Of a stretch of DNA of 64,000 bases, positions 34,640-43,802 are shown in pieces (the stretch's first letter is position 1; each line of letters starts with the position of its first letter). This DNA comes from Mycolicibacterium phlei (GTDB lineage Bacteria; Actinomycetota; Actinomycetes; Mycobacteriales; Mycobacteriaceae), in the NCBI RefSeq assembly GCF_001583415.1, contig NZ_CP014475.1, forward strand, positions 4,774,001 through 4,838,000, in the 5' to 3' direction. Below the pieces are notes generated by a model. That model was not told the origin of the DNA. It did not search any database and was given only the letters and a program-made list of their open reading frames with translations. The translations under genes were made by a program, and so were the position numbers.

Positions 34640-37150
34640 ATGACCGCGTCGGACTCGCCGCCCGACCTGCCTTCCGCGGCGCGTGAGCTGCTCGCGCGTC
34701 TGACCGCCGCGCCGACCGAGCCGGTGCAGGTGCTGGTGTCCGGCGGGGTCGGCACCGGCAAGAGTTCGGTGCTGGCGGCGGTGCGCGAGGTGCTGCGCTC
34801 GGCGGGGACACCGCCGCTGGCGCGCCCGCCGCGCCCCGGCGAGAACGACGCCGTGGTCATCGACGACGCGCACCTGCTCGACGACGCCGACCTGGCGCTG
34901 CTCACCGAACGGGCCGCGGACGCGACCACGATCGTGGTGGCCGCCGAACCGCTGGCGCACCGAAATGCGCTGCGCGCGTTGACCACCGCGCTGGAACGGG
35001 CCAACCCGGCCATCCGGCTGGGTCCGCTGCCGCCGGCCGAGGTCGCCCGGATGGTGGGCGAAACCCTGGGCACACCGGTGCCTTCGGATGTGGTGCGGTC
35101 GCTGTTGGTGGCCACCGCCGGGCTGCCGTTCCTGGTGCGGCCCGCGCTGGCCGCTGCCCGCTCGGCCGACGGGGAGTCACCCGCCACGGCGATGCTCAAC
35201 GCGGCGAGGTTCGCGCTCAACGAGCGGCTGCGCCGCCTCGACGACACCACCCTCGACACACTGCTGGTGTCCTCACTGAGCCTCGACCTGGGACCCGACG
35301 ATGTCGCCGCCGCCCTGCGTCTGGACCCGGAGCAGGCGCACGCGGCGGTGGACCGCGCCCGCGCGACCGGACTGATCGAGCCGTCCCACAGCCGCACGTT
35401 CCTACGCACCCTGCACCGCTGCCTGGCCCAGCTGCTGGGCGCCGCGCGCCACCACGACACCGAGATCGCGCTGCTGCTGACCCAGCTCGAATCCGGCACG
35501 CTGACAACGGATCTGGCGCTACAGTTGGCCGAACACGGCCTGCGCGACGACCGGCTGGCCGACGCGCTGGCCGAGCTGGCGACCCGTCACCGCGGCCAAC
35601 CGGCAAGGGCGGCACGGCTTTACCGCGCGGCGGTGGATGCCGGGGCGACGACACTGAACTCCCGGCTGGCCGATGCGTTGGCGCTCACCGGCGACTGTGC
35701 GACCGCGGCGCGGCTGACCGACGAGTTGCTGGCCTCCACCGACCCGGCCGAGCGGGCGGCCGCGGTGCGGATCGCGGCGAGCATCGCACTGCACGACGGC
35801 AGCGCCGCCCAGGCCGCCGACCTGTACCGGTGGCTGGGCCCGCACCCGGACGCGGTCGTCGGCGCCGCAGGCACGGTGGTCGCCCTGGCCGCAGGCGATC
35901 CGGCCACCGCCCGCGCCGCGCTCAGCGACGAGGGCAGCGCACCGCCGACGTCGACCGCGCGGGCCGCCCGCAGCCTCGCCGACGGGCTGCTGATGTCGGT
36001 GCGGGCGCCGTACCCGGCGACCATGGCCCGGCTCGGCCAGGCGATCGCCGCCGACCTGCCCGCCGCGGCCGTCACCCCCGACACCCCCGCGGCGCTGGTG
36101 ACCCTGGCCGCCCTGCACGGCGGCGACCCGGTGCGGGCGCGCAGCGTGATCGCCCGCGCGGTACGCACCGGCGACGACGACGGCGCGGTGTTCGTCACCC
36201 GCAGACACCGCCTGCTGCAGGGCTGGGTGCGGATGCTGGACGGGCAGCTGCCCGCCGCGGCGGCCGACGTCGCGGCGGCGACCGCCGCGGGCACCGAGGC
36301 GCTGCACCGCCGCGACGCGCTGTGGGCGGCGGCGCTGCAGACCGCGATCGCCCGGCGCAGCGGGGACAGCGGGGCGATGCAGCAGCACTGGTACGCGGCG
36401 ATGGAGGTGCTCGCCGAGTACTCCGTCGACCTCTTCTCCCTGCTGCCGCTCGGCGAGCTGTGGGTCGCCGCGGCGCGCATGCAGCAGATGGACCGGCTGC
36501 GCCACACCATCGACGACGCGTTCGCGCTGTTGCGGGGGCTCGGCGACCCGGTGCTGTGGTCGGTGCCGCTGCACTGGGCCGGGGTGCACGCCGGGATCCT
36601 GGCCAACTCGCCGGACGCGGTCGCCCCGCACGGGCAGGCGCTGACCGCGGCGGCGCCGCACAGCGAGTTCGCCAGGGCCCTGGCCACCGCGGGCCGGACC
36701 TGGCTGCGGGTGCTGGCCAACCACGTCGACGTCGCCGAGGTCACCGAGGCGACGCGGCTGCTCGCCCGGTTCGGGCTCACCTGGGACGCCACCCGGCTGG
36801 CCGGACAGGCCGCACTGCAGACGCCCGACGGCCGGGTGTCCGGCGCGATGCTGCAGCTGGCCCGCGACCTCAAGCAGACGGTCGCGCTGGACGACGCACC
36901 CGCCCCGGCCACCGCCGAGGCGCCCCGGCCGGACCGGTCCCGGCCGATGCCGGCCCGGCTGTCGGACCGCGAGCGGGAGGTCGCCGAGCTCCTGCTGCTC
37001 GGGATGCCGTACCGCGACATCGGCGCGCAGCTGTTCATCTCGGCGAAGACGGTGGAGCACCACGTCGCCCGGATCCGCCGCCGGCTGGGCGCCGAGTCGC
37101 GCTCGGAGATGCTGTCGATGTTGCGGGCGATGCTCGCCCCGCAGTCGTGA
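34640..37150 (+). CDS. iniR: IniR-type signal-transduction ATPase with LuxR DNA-binding domain (Rv0339c-like)
   Basis: 836 residues. N-terminal ATPase with Walker A SGGVGTGKSS (about 34-43) and Walker B AVVIDDAH (71-78), a long alpha-helical, TPR-like Ala-rich middle, and a C-terminal LuxR helix-turn-helix (LSDREREVAELLLLGMPY, ISAKTVEHHVARIRRRLG). This is the layout of mycobacterial IniR (Rv0339c), reported to activate iniBAC in response to trehalose and envelope stress. Gene context next to iniBAC and Rv0340-like agrees. The ATG at 34640 follows the Hsp70-like stop by four bases; the longer open frame from 34328 overlaps that gene and is not used. Confidence 0.88.
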   Translation: MTASDSPPDLPSAARELLARLTAAPTEPVQVLVSGGVGTGKSSVLAAVREVLRSAGTPPLARPPRPGENDAVVIDDAHLLDDADLALLTERAADATTIVVAAEPLAHRNALRALTTALERANPAIRLGPLPPAEVARMVGETLGTPVPSDVVRSLLVATAGLPFLVRPALAAARSADGESPATAMLNAARFALNERLRRLDDTTLDTLLVSSLSLDLGPDDVAAALRLDPEQAHAAVDRARATGLIEPSHSRTFLRTLHRCLAQLLGAARHHDTEIALLLTQLESGTLTTDLALQLAEHGLRDDRLADALAELATRHRGQPARAARLYRAAVDAGATTLNSRLADALALTGDCATAARLTDELLASTDPAERAAAVRIAASIALHDGSAAQAADLYRWLGPHPDAVVGAAGTVVALAAGDPATARAALSDEGSAPPTSTARAARSLADGLLMSVRAPYPATMARLGQAIAADLPAAAVTPDTPAALVTLAALHGGDPVRARSVIARAVRTGDDDGAVFVTRRHRLLQGWVRMLDGQLPAAAADVAAATAAGTEALHRRDALWAAALQTAIARRSGDSGAMQQHWYAAMEVLAEYSVDLFSLLPLGELWVAAARMQQMDRLRHTIDDAFALLRGLGDPVLWSVPLHWAGVHAGILANSPDAVAPHGQALTAAAPHSEFARALATAGRTWLRVLANHVDVAEVTEATRLLARFGLTWDATRLAGQAALQTPDGRVSGAMLQLARDLKQTVALDDAPAPATAEAPRPDRSRPMPARLSDREREVAELLLLGMPYRDIGAQLFISAKTVEHHVARIRRRLGAESRSEMLSMLRAMLAPQS

Positions 37151-37237
37151 TGCTGCGCCGAAACCGGAAGTGACACACCGCCGGTCGGGCGTCGCGCCGG
37201 TCCCGCCGGCGGCCCCGCGACCACCGTCAACGCCTAG

Positions 37238-37355
37238 TTAGGTAAGCCTTCGTAGCGTTGTTTCCGGTAGGGGTGCGACTATGGCCCGTGGGCTGAGCAG
37301 GCCCTGAGCGAAGCTACCAGCCAGTAACATCGGCTAAGTTACCCCTCAGTAACTT
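37238..37355 (+). promoter_or_regulatory. Regulatory region upstream of etfD: iron-box-like half site and a perfect palindrome
   Basis: TTAGGTAAGCCT at 37238-37249 matches the first 12 positions of the mycobacterial iron box (TWAGGTWAGSCT), but the second half is not conserved. AAGTTAC-N6-GTAACTT at 37336-37355 is a perfect palindrome ending 17 bases before the GTG start, a plausible TetR-type operator. A further AGTAAC lies at 37323-37328. Confidence 0.5.
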
Positions 37356-37372
37356 CCAACGGGAGGCATGCG

Positions 37373-40300
37373 GTGGACACGATTAACATCGTCAGGCTCG
37401 TCATCGGCCTAGTGATGACGGCCATTGTGCTGGTCTTCGCCGCCAAACGTGTGCTGTGGCTGGTGAAGCTGATCCGCTCGGGCGCCAAGACCAGCGAGGC
37501 GAACAACCGCAAGGACAACCTGCCCGACCGCTTCCTGAACCAGTTCAAAGAGGTCTTCGCGCAGACCAAGCTGCTGAAGTGGTCGCTGCCCGGCCTCGCC
37601 CACTTCTTCACCATGTGGGGCTTCTTCATCCTCGCGTCGGTGTACCTCGAAGCCTACGGCGTGCTGTTCGATCCGAAGTTCCACATTCCGCTGATCGGAC
37701 GCTGGCCGGTCCTGGGCTTCCTGCAGGACTTCTTCGCCGTGGCGGTGCTCGCCGGCATCATCGTGTTCGCGATCATCCGCATCGTCCGCGAGCCCAAGAA
37801 GGTCGGCCGCAGCTCGCGCTTCTACGGCTCGCACACCGGTGGCGCCTGGGAGATCCTGTTCATGATCTTCCTGGTCATCGCGACGTACGCGATCTTCCGC
37901 GGCGCCGCGGTCAACACCCTGGGCAAGGACTTCCCGTACCAGAGCGGCGCGTTCTTCTCCGACCTGGTCGCCAAGCCGCTGGCCCCGCTGGGCGAGCACG
38001 CCAACCACATCATCGAGACCGTCGCGCTGCTCGGCCACATCGGCGTCATGCTGGTGTTCCTGCTGATCGTGCTGCACTCCAAGCACCTGCACATCGGCCT
38101 GGCCCCGATCAACGTCACGTTCAAGCGGCTGCCCGACGCCCTGGGCCCGCTGCTGCCGGTCGAGCACAACGGCGAGCTGATCGACTTCGAGGATCCCGCC
38201 GAGGACGCCGTGCTGGGCAAGGGCAAGATCGAGGACTTCACCTGGAAGGGCTACCTCGACTTCGCGACCTGCACCGAGTGCGGCCGCTGCCAGTCGCAGT
38301 GCCCGGCGTGGAACACCGGCAAGCCGCTGTCGCCGAAGCTCGTGATCATGAACCTGCGCGACCACCTGTTCGCGAAGGCGCCGTACATCATCGAGGGCAA
38401 GCCGCGGCCGGAGGAGGGGTCGGTCGACTTCGCCGCGCTGGGTGACAAGCTGCACGGCCACGGGGTGCCCGAGGACGGCTTCGCCCGCATCGAGGGCTCC
38501 GGCCCCGAGCAGGCGCTGCGTCCGCTGGTCGGCACCGCCGAGCAGGGCGGCGTGATCGATCCCGACGTGCTGTGGTCCTGCACCACCTGTGGTGCGTGCG
38601 TCGAGCAGTGCCCGGTCGACATCGAGCACATCGACCACATCGTCGACATGCGCCGCTACCAGGTGATGATGGAGTCCGAGTTCCCGGGTGAGCTCGGCGT
38701 GCTGTTCAAGAACCTGGAGACCAAGGGCAACCCCTGGGGCCAGAACGCCAAGGACCGCACCAACTGGATCGACGAGGTCGACTTCGACGTGCCGGTCTTC
38801 GGCAAGGACGTCGACTCGTTCGAGGGCTTCGAGTACCTGTTCTGGGTCGGCTGCGCCGGCGCCTACGAGGACCGCGCCAAGAAGACCACCAAGGCGGTCG
38901 CGGAACTGCTGGCCGCCGCGGGCGTGAAGTTCCTGGTGCTCGGCGAGGGCGAGACCTGCACCGGCGACTCCGCGCGCCGCTCGGGCAACGAGTTCCTCTT
39001 CCAGCAGCTGGCCGCGCAGAACGTCGAGACCCTCAACGACCTGTTCGAGGGCGTCGAGCGGGTGGACCGCAAGGTCGTCGTCACCTGCCCGCACTGCTTC
39101 AACACGCTGAGCCGGGAGTACCCGCAGGTCGGCGGCAACTACACGGTGCTGCACCACACCCAGCTGCTCAACCGGCTGGTGCGGGACAAGAAGCTGATCC
39201 CGGTCAAGCCGGCGGGCGGCGGCCTGGACATCACCTACCACGACCCGTGCTACCTGGGCCGGCACAACAAGGAGTACACCGCTCCGCGTGAGCTGATCGG
39301 CGCCGCCGGCGCGAAGCTGACCGAGATGCCCCGCCACGCCGACCGCGGCCTGTGCTGCGGCGCCGGTGGTGCGCGGATGTGGATGGAAGAGCACATCGGC
39401 AAGCGCGTCAACACCGAGCGCACCGAGGAGGCGATGGACACCGCCTCGACGATCGCCACCGGCTGCCCGTTCTGCCGCGTGATGATCACCGACGGTGTCG
39501 ACGAGGTGTCGGCGGCCCGCAACGTGGACAAGGCCGAGGTCCTCGATGTCGCTCAGCTGCTGCTGAACTCGCTGGACAAGAACGCGGTGACGCTGCCGGA
39601 GAAGGGCACCGCGGCCAAGGAGGCCGAGGAGCGCGCCGCCAAGAAGGCCGCCGAGCCGCCCGCCAAGGAGGAGCCGGTCAAGGCGGAGGCCGCCGAACCC
39701 GAGGCCAAGCCCGCCGCCACCGCGGCTCCGGCCTCGACCGAGACCAAGCCCGTCACGGGTCTGGGCATCGCCGGTGGCGCGAAGCGGCCGGGCGCCAAGA
39801 AGGCCGCCCCGGCCGCCGCCGAGGCCGGCGATGAGAAGCCCGCTGCCGCACCGGCTCCCGCGAAGGGGCTGGGTCTCGCCGCGGGTGCCAAGCGTCCGGG
39901 TGCCAAGAAGGCCGCTCCCGCGGCCCCGGCCGCGTCGGCCGCACCGGCCGCCGAGGCGCCGGCCGAGGCCGCCAAGCCCGCACCCGAGGTCAAGGGCCTC
40001 GGTCTCGCGGCGGGTGCGCGTCGTCCTGGCGCCAAGAAGGCTGCCCCCGCGGCTCCGGCCGCCCCGTCTGCTGCCGCGGCTCCCACCGCTGCTCCTGCTG
40101 CGGAAGCCAAGCCGGAGCCCGAGGTCAAGGGTCTGGGCATCGCCCCCGGCGCACGCCGCCCGGGCGCGAAGAAGGCCCCCGCCGCTGCTCCGACCGCTCC
40201 CGCGAATCCCGCTGCGGCGCAACCGGAACCGGCGCCCGCCGCGGAACCGGCAGCCGAATCCGCTCCTGCCCCCGCACCTTCCGCGGGTGACAGCGCGCCG

Positions 40301-40390
40301 GCAGCCAAGGATGACCGCATCGTCGGCGACGAGCCGCCGGTGAAGGGGCTGGGCATCGCCAAGGGTGCCCGCCGCCCCGGTAAGCGCTGA
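37373..40390 (+). CDS. etfD: EtfD-type membrane iron-sulfur oxidoreductase with C-terminal repeats (Rv0338c-like)
   Basis: 1005 residues. N-terminal membrane part of about five spans (1-250, NarI-like), two [4Fe-4S] ferredoxin motifs (CTECGRCQSQCPAW near 300 and CTTCGACVEQCPVD near 403), then two CCG-type cysteine-rich domains (CPHCFN; HDPCYLGR; CCGAGG near 660). In M. tuberculosis Rv0338c (EtfD) passes electrons from the electron-transfer flavoprotein of acyl-CoA dehydrogenases to the quinone pool and is needed for beta-oxidation. After about residue 740 comes a Lys/Ala/Pro/Glu-rich tail with five copies of a GLGIAxGARRPGAKKA-type unit, making this protein longer than the M. tuberculosis one. 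GTG start with GGGAGG site. Confidence 0.9.
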   Translation: MDTINIVRLVIGLVMTAIVLVFAAKRVLWLVKLIRSGAKTSEANNRKDNLPDRFLNQFKEVFAQTKLLKWSLPGLAHFFTMWGFFILASVYLEAYGVLFDPKFHIPLIGRWPVLGFLQDFFAVAVLAGIIVFAIIRIVREPKKVGRSSRFYGSHTGGAWEILFMIFLVIATYAIFRGAAVNTLGKDFPYQSGAFFSDLVAKPLAPLGEHANHIIETVALLGHIGVMLVFLLIVLHSKHLHIGLAPINVTFKRLPDALGPLLPVEHNGELIDFEDPAEDAVLGKGKIEDFTWKGYLDFATCTECGRCQSQCPAWNTGKPLSPKLVIMNLRDHLFAKAPYIIEGKPRPEEGSVDFAALGDKLHGHGVPEDGFARIEGSGPEQALRPLVGTAEQGGVIDPDVLWSCTTCGACVEQCPVDIEHIDHIVDMRRYQVMMESEFPGELGVLFKNLETKGNPWGQNAKDRTNWIDEVDFDVPVFGKDVDSFEGFEYLFWVGCAGAYEDRAKKTTKAVAELLAAAGVKFLVLGEGETCTGDSARRSGNEFLFQQLAAQNVETLNDLFEGVERVDRKVVVTCPHCFNTLSREYPQVGGNYTVLHHTQLLNRLVRDKKLIPVKPAGGGLDITYHDPCYLGRHNKEYTAPRELIGAAGAKLTEMPRHADRGLCCGAGGARMWMEEHIGKRVNTERTEEAMDTASTIATGCPFCRVMITDGVDEVSAARNVDKAEVLDVAQLLLNSLDKNAVTLPEKGTAAKEAEERAAKKAAEPPAKEEPVKAEAAEPEAKPAATAAPASTETKPVTGLGIAGGAKRPGAKKAAPAAAEAGDEKPAAAPAPAKGLGLAAGAKRPGAKKAAPAAPAASAAPAAEAPAEAAKPAPEVKGLGLAAGARRPGAKKAAPAAPAAPSAAAAPTAAPAAEAKPEPEVKGLGIAPGARRPGAKKAPAAAPTAPANPAAAQPEPAPAAEPAAESAPAPAPSAGDSAPAAKDDRIVGDEPPVKGLGIAKGARRPGKR
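39760..40387 (+). repeat. Five copies of a basic 16-residue unit in the EtfD tail
   Basis: The encoded tail repeats GLGIAGGAKRPGAKKA, GLGLAAGAKRPGAKKA, GLGLAAGARRPGAKKA, GLGIAPGARRPGAKKA and a terminal GLGIAKGARRPGKR. Spacers are Ala/Pro/Glu-rich and vary from about 20 to 55 residues. The units alternate strongly basic patches with acidic or neutral linkers, and the last unit is the exact protein end. Confidence 0.9.
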
Positions 40391-40428
40391 CAAGCGGTTT
40401 TGGTTATTCGCTGGACAGCAGTGCGACC

Positions 40429-41703
40429 ATGGAGGGCGTGACGACCCAACACGTGCCCAGCCAGGCCGCGGGACACCACCCGCGGCCTCGCACGTTCACG
40501 CAGTCTTCGAAGCTGCAGGACGTGCTCTACGAGATCCGCGGCCCGGTACACGAGCACGCGGCCCGGCTGGAGGCCGAGGGTCATCGGATCCTCAAGCTGA
40601 ACATCGGCAACCCCGCCCCGTTCGGCTTCGAGGCGCCCGACGTGATCATGCGCGACATCATCCAGGCGCTGCCGTACGCGCAGGGGTACTCCGACTCCAA
40701 GGGCATCCTGTCGGCACGGCGCGCGGTGTTCACCCGCTACGAGCTGGTGGAGGGGTTCCCGAAGTTCGACGTCGACGACGTCTATCTCGGCAACGGGGTC
40801 TCCGAGCTGATCCAGATGGTGCTGCAGGCCCTGCTGGACAACGGCGATCAGGTGCTGATCCCCGCCCCCGACTACCCGCTGTGGACCGCGTGCACGTCGC
40901 TGGCCGGCGGCACCCCGGTGCACTACCTGTGCGACGAGACGCAGGGCTGGCAGCCGGATCTGGCGGATCTGGAGTCCAAGATCACCGAGCGCACCAAGGC
41001 GATCGTGGTGATCAACCCGAACAACCCGACCGGCGCCGTCTACACCCGCGAGGTTCTCGAGCAGATCGCGAACCTCGCGCGCAAGCACCAGCTGATGCTG
41101 CTGGCCGACGAGATCTACGACAAGATCCTCTACGACGACGCCAAGCACATCTCGATGGCGGCGGTGGCCCCGGACGTGCTGACCCTGACGTTCAACGGCC
41201 TGTCGAAGACCTACCGGGTCGCCGGCTACCGCTCGGGGTGGCTGGTGATCACCGGCCCGAAGGACCACGCGACCAGTTTCATCGAGGGCATCAGCCTGCT
41301 GGCCAACATGCGGCTGTGCCCGAATGTGCCTGCGCAGCACGCGATTCAGGTCGCACTCGGCGGTCACCAGAGCATCGACGACCTGGTGTTACCCGGCGGC
41401 AGGCTGCGTGAGCAGCGGGACGTCGCCTGGGAGAAGCTCAACGAGATCCCCGGGGTGTCGTGCGTGAAACCGCAGGGCGCGCTGTACGCGTTCCCGCGGC
41501 TGGACCCCGAGGTCTACGACATCGTCGACGACGAGCAGCTGGTGCTGGATCTGCTTCTGCAGGAGAAGATCCTGGTCACCCAGGGCACCGGGTTCAACTG
41601 GCCCACCCCCGACCACCTGCGCATCGTGACGCTGCCGTGGGCCCGCGACCTGGCCGCCGCGATCGAACGGCTCGGCAACTTCCTGGTGTCCTACCGCCAG
41701 TAA
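40429..41703 (+). CDS. aspC: Class I aminotransferase AspC/AlaA-like (Rv0337c-like)
   Basis: 424 residues. PLP fold type I: NIGNPAPFGFEAPDVI at the N-terminus, VINPNNPTGAVYTREVLEQI with the PLP-contacting Asn, LLADEIYDKILYD with the Asp, and the Schiff-base Lys in TLTFNGLSKTYRVAGYRSGW. Close in plan to the alanine/aspartate transaminase next to Rv0338c in M. tuberculosis. ATG at 40429 is used; a GTG at 40438 is an alternative. Transfers amino groups between alanine or aspartate and 2-oxoglutarate; exact preference uncertain. Confidence 0.88.
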   Translation: MEGVTTQHVPSQAAGHHPRPRTFTQSSKLQDVLYEIRGPVHEHAARLEAEGHRILKLNIGNPAPFGFEAPDVIMRDIIQALPYAQGYSDSKGILSARRAVFTRYELVEGFPKFDVDDVYLGNGVSELIQMVLQALLDNGDQVLIPAPDYPLWTACTSLAGGTPVHYLCDETQGWQPDLADLESKITERTKAIVVINPNNPTGAVYTREVLEQIANLARKHQLMLLADEIYDKILYDDAKHISMAAVAPDVLTLTFNGLSKTYRVAGYRSGWLVITGPKDHATSFIEGISLLANMRLCPNVPAQHAIQVALGGHQSIDDLVLPGGRLREQRDVAWEKLNEIPGVSCVKPQGALYAFPRLDPEVYDIVDDEQLVLDLLLQEKILVTQGTGFNWPTPDHLRIVTLPWARDLAAAIERLGNFLVSYRQ

Positions 41704-41716
41704 CTACCCTGGCCGG

Positions 41717-42976
41717 GTGACGCACTCGCACGGACACTCGCACTCGCCGCAGGGCCCCGCCCCGCTCGGCCCGATCGCGGCCCGGATCGTCGTCGGCCTG
41801 CTGGTGGTGATCGGTGTCGCCGTGCTGGCGGGCGCGGTGTGGCTGTGGCCGGACCAGCAGAAGGTCGACATCCCGCTGCCGTACCAGAACGCCGAGGGCG
41901 GTGCGGTGACCACCGAGGCCGGTCAGGTGCGCTCCACCACCGCCGCGCCCTGCGGCAGCCCGTCGGTCGGCCGGGTGCTCACGTCGGCGCCGCTGCCCGC
42001 CGAGGACGCCGCCACCGAGTGTGTGCAGGTGCTGGTCGCCATCGAGTCCGGGCCCAACGCCGGGGCCGACACGCTGCTGGAGTTCAGCGGCGCACCGGGG
42101 CAGCCGACCCTGGCCGTCGGCGACGACATCCGCATCGTCCGCCAGGTCGACGCCGCGGGCACCACCACCTACGACTTCTACGACTACGAGCGCACCTGGC
42201 CGCTGATCGGGCTGGCCGCGGTGTTCGCGGTCGTCGTGGTGGCGGTGGCCCGGTGGCGCGGGCTGCGCGCGCTGATCGGCATCGTGGTGGCGTTCGCGGT
42301 GCTGGTCGTGTTCCTGCTGCCCGCCCTGCGCGACGGGGCGCCCGCGGTGCCCGTCGCGCTGGTGGCCTCGGCGCTGATCCTCTACGCGGTGCTCTACCTG
42401 GCGCACGGGGTGAGCCTGCGCACCAGCGCCGCACTGCTGGGCACCCTGACGTCGCTGCTGTTGGCGGCCGGACTGTCGTGGGCGGCAATCGAATTGGCGC
42501 ACCTGACCGGGCTGGCCGAGGACCAGAACAACGAGGTCGCGGCCTACATGGACAACGTGTCGATCACCGGGCTGGTGCTGGCCGGGTTCATCATCGGCTC
42601 GCTGGGTGTGCTCAACGACGTGACCGTCACCCAGGCCTCGGCGGTGTTCGAGCTGGCCGCGCTGGAGGGCGCCACCCGGCGGGCGGTGTTCGTCGGCGGC
42701 ATGCGGGTGGGCCGCGACCACATCGCCAGCACGGTGTACACCCTGGTGCTGGCGTACGCGGGCAGCGCGCTGCCGCTGCTGCTGTTGTTCAGCGTCGCGA
42801 GCCGCTCGCTGGGCGACGTGCTCACCGGCGAGCTGGTGGCCACCGAGATCGCCCGCTCGGCGGTCGGCGGGATCGCGCTGGCGCTGTCGGTGCCGTTGAC
42901 CACCGCGATCGCCGCGGTGCTGGCTACCCCGAACGCTCCAGCAGCTGCAGCAGATAGGCGCCGTAGCCGGACTTGA
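41717..42976 (+). CDS. YibE/F-family membrane protein
   Basis: 419 residues. His-rich N-terminus (THSHGHSHS), one span, an outer domain with CGSPSVGRVL and TECVQVLV, then about seven spans containing the YibE/F core (GIVVAFAVLVVFLLPALRDG, ITGLVLAGFIIGSLGVLNDV, VTQASAVFEL). Family is widespread and uncharacterised; a link to ion or metal transport has been proposed. GTG start follows TACCCT by six bases (leaderless type). The last 53 bases overlap the convergent rmlA 3' end. Confidence 0.82.
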   Translation: MTHSHGHSHSPQGPAPLGPIAARIVVGLLVVIGVAVLAGAVWLWPDQQKVDIPLPYQNAEGGAVTTEAGQVRSTTAAPCGSPSVGRVLTSAPLPAEDAATECVQVLVAIESGPNAGADTLLEFSGAPGQPTLAVGDDIRIVRQVDAAGTTTYDFYDYERTWPLIGLAAVFAVVVVAVARWRGLRALIGIVVAFAVLVVFLLPALRDGAPAVPVALVASALILYAVLYLAHGVSLRTSAALLGTLTSLLLAAGLSWAAIELAHLTGLAEDQNNEVAAYMDNVSITGLVLAGFIIGSLGVLNDVTVTQASAVFELAALEGATRRAVFVGGMRVGRDHIASTVYTLVLAYAGSALPLLLLFSVASRSLGDVLTGELVATEIARSAVGGIALALSVPLTTAIAAVLATPNAPAAAADRRRSRT

Positions 42977-43793
42977 GCAGTGCCCGTCCCCTGGCCGCGA
43001 GCTGGTCGTCGTCGATGAAGCCGACGCGCCAGGCCACCTCCTCGGGCACGCTGATCTTCAGGCCCTGTCTGCGCTCGATGGTGCGCACGTAGTCGGCGGC
43101 GTCGAGCAGCGAGTCGAAGGTGCCGGTGTCCAGCCACGCGGTCCCGCGGGCCAGCACCTCGACGCGCAGCCGCCCCTGCTCGAGGTAGGTCTGGTTGATC
43201 TCGGTGATCTCGTATTCACCGCGCGCGGACGGTTTCAGTGACCGCGCGATCTCGATGACGTCGTTGTCGTAGAAGTACAGCCCGGGCACCGCGTAGTTCG
43301 ACTTCGGTTTCGCCGGTTTCTCCTCCAGCGACAGCGCGGTGCCGTCCGGGCCGAACTCGACCACCCCGTACGCCGACGGGTTGGACACCCAGTACGCGAA
43401 GATCGCTCCGCCGCTGACATCCTGGAACCGGCTCAAGCTGGTGCCCAGGCCGGGGCCGTAGAAGATGTTGTCGCCCAACACGAGTGCGACGGATTCGGTG
43501 CCGATGTGGTCGGCGCCGATGACGAACGCCTGCGCCAGCCCCTCCGGGCGCGGCTGCACGGCGTAGCTGAGGTTGATGCCGAAATCCGAACCGTCGCCGA
43601 GCAACCGGTGGAACGCGGGTGCGTCGTCGGGTTTGGTGATGATCTGGATGTCGCGGATCCCCGCCATCATCAGCGTCGACAGCGGGTAGTAGATCATCGG
43701 CTTGTCGTACACGGGCACCAGCTGCTTGCTGACGCCCATCGTGATCGGGTACAGCCGGGTGCCCTCACCGCCGGCGAGGATGATGCCGCGCAT
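42924..43793 (-). CDS. rmlA: Glucose-1-phosphate thymidylyltransferase RmlA
   Basis: 289 residues, full length. Signature MRGIILAGGEGTRLYPIT and SKQLVPVYDKPMIYYPLS, metal-binding LVLGDNIFYGPGL, EEKPAKPKSNYAVPGLYFYD, LARGTAWLDTGTFDSL. Makes dTDP-glucose, first step to dTDP-rhamnose for the arabinogalactan linker, hence an essential cell-wall enzyme. Nine bases after the stop of the preceding DinB-like gene, so co-transcribed with it. Its 3' end overlaps the convergent YibE/F gene. Confidence 0.96.
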   Translation of the reverse strand: MRGIILAGGEGTRLYPITMGVSKQLVPVYDKPMIYYPLSTLMMAGIRDIQIITKPDDAPAFHRLLGDGSDFGINLSYAVQPRPEGLAQAFVIGADHIGTESVALVLGDNIFYGPGLGTSLSRFQDVSGGAIFAYWVSNPSAYGVVEFGPDGTALSLEEKPAKPKSNYAVPGLYFYDNDVIEIARSLKPSARGEYEITEINQTYLEQGRLRVEVLARGTAWLDTGTFDSLLDAADYVRTIERRQGLKISVPEEVAWRVGFIDDDQLAARGRALLKSGYGAYLLQLLERSG

Positions 43794-43802
43794 GGGGTCA
43801 GC

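Noticed and set aside
37260..37280. GTAGGGGT near 37266 as a further IniR site upstream of etfD
   Set aside because: Single copy, lacks the TTAGGGGAT core and repetition; likely chance in G-rich DNA.
37409..40393. Minus-strand open frame of 994 codons antisense to etfD
   Set aside because: Shadow of a strongly codon-biased gene; the plus strand carries clear iron-sulfur and CCG motifs.
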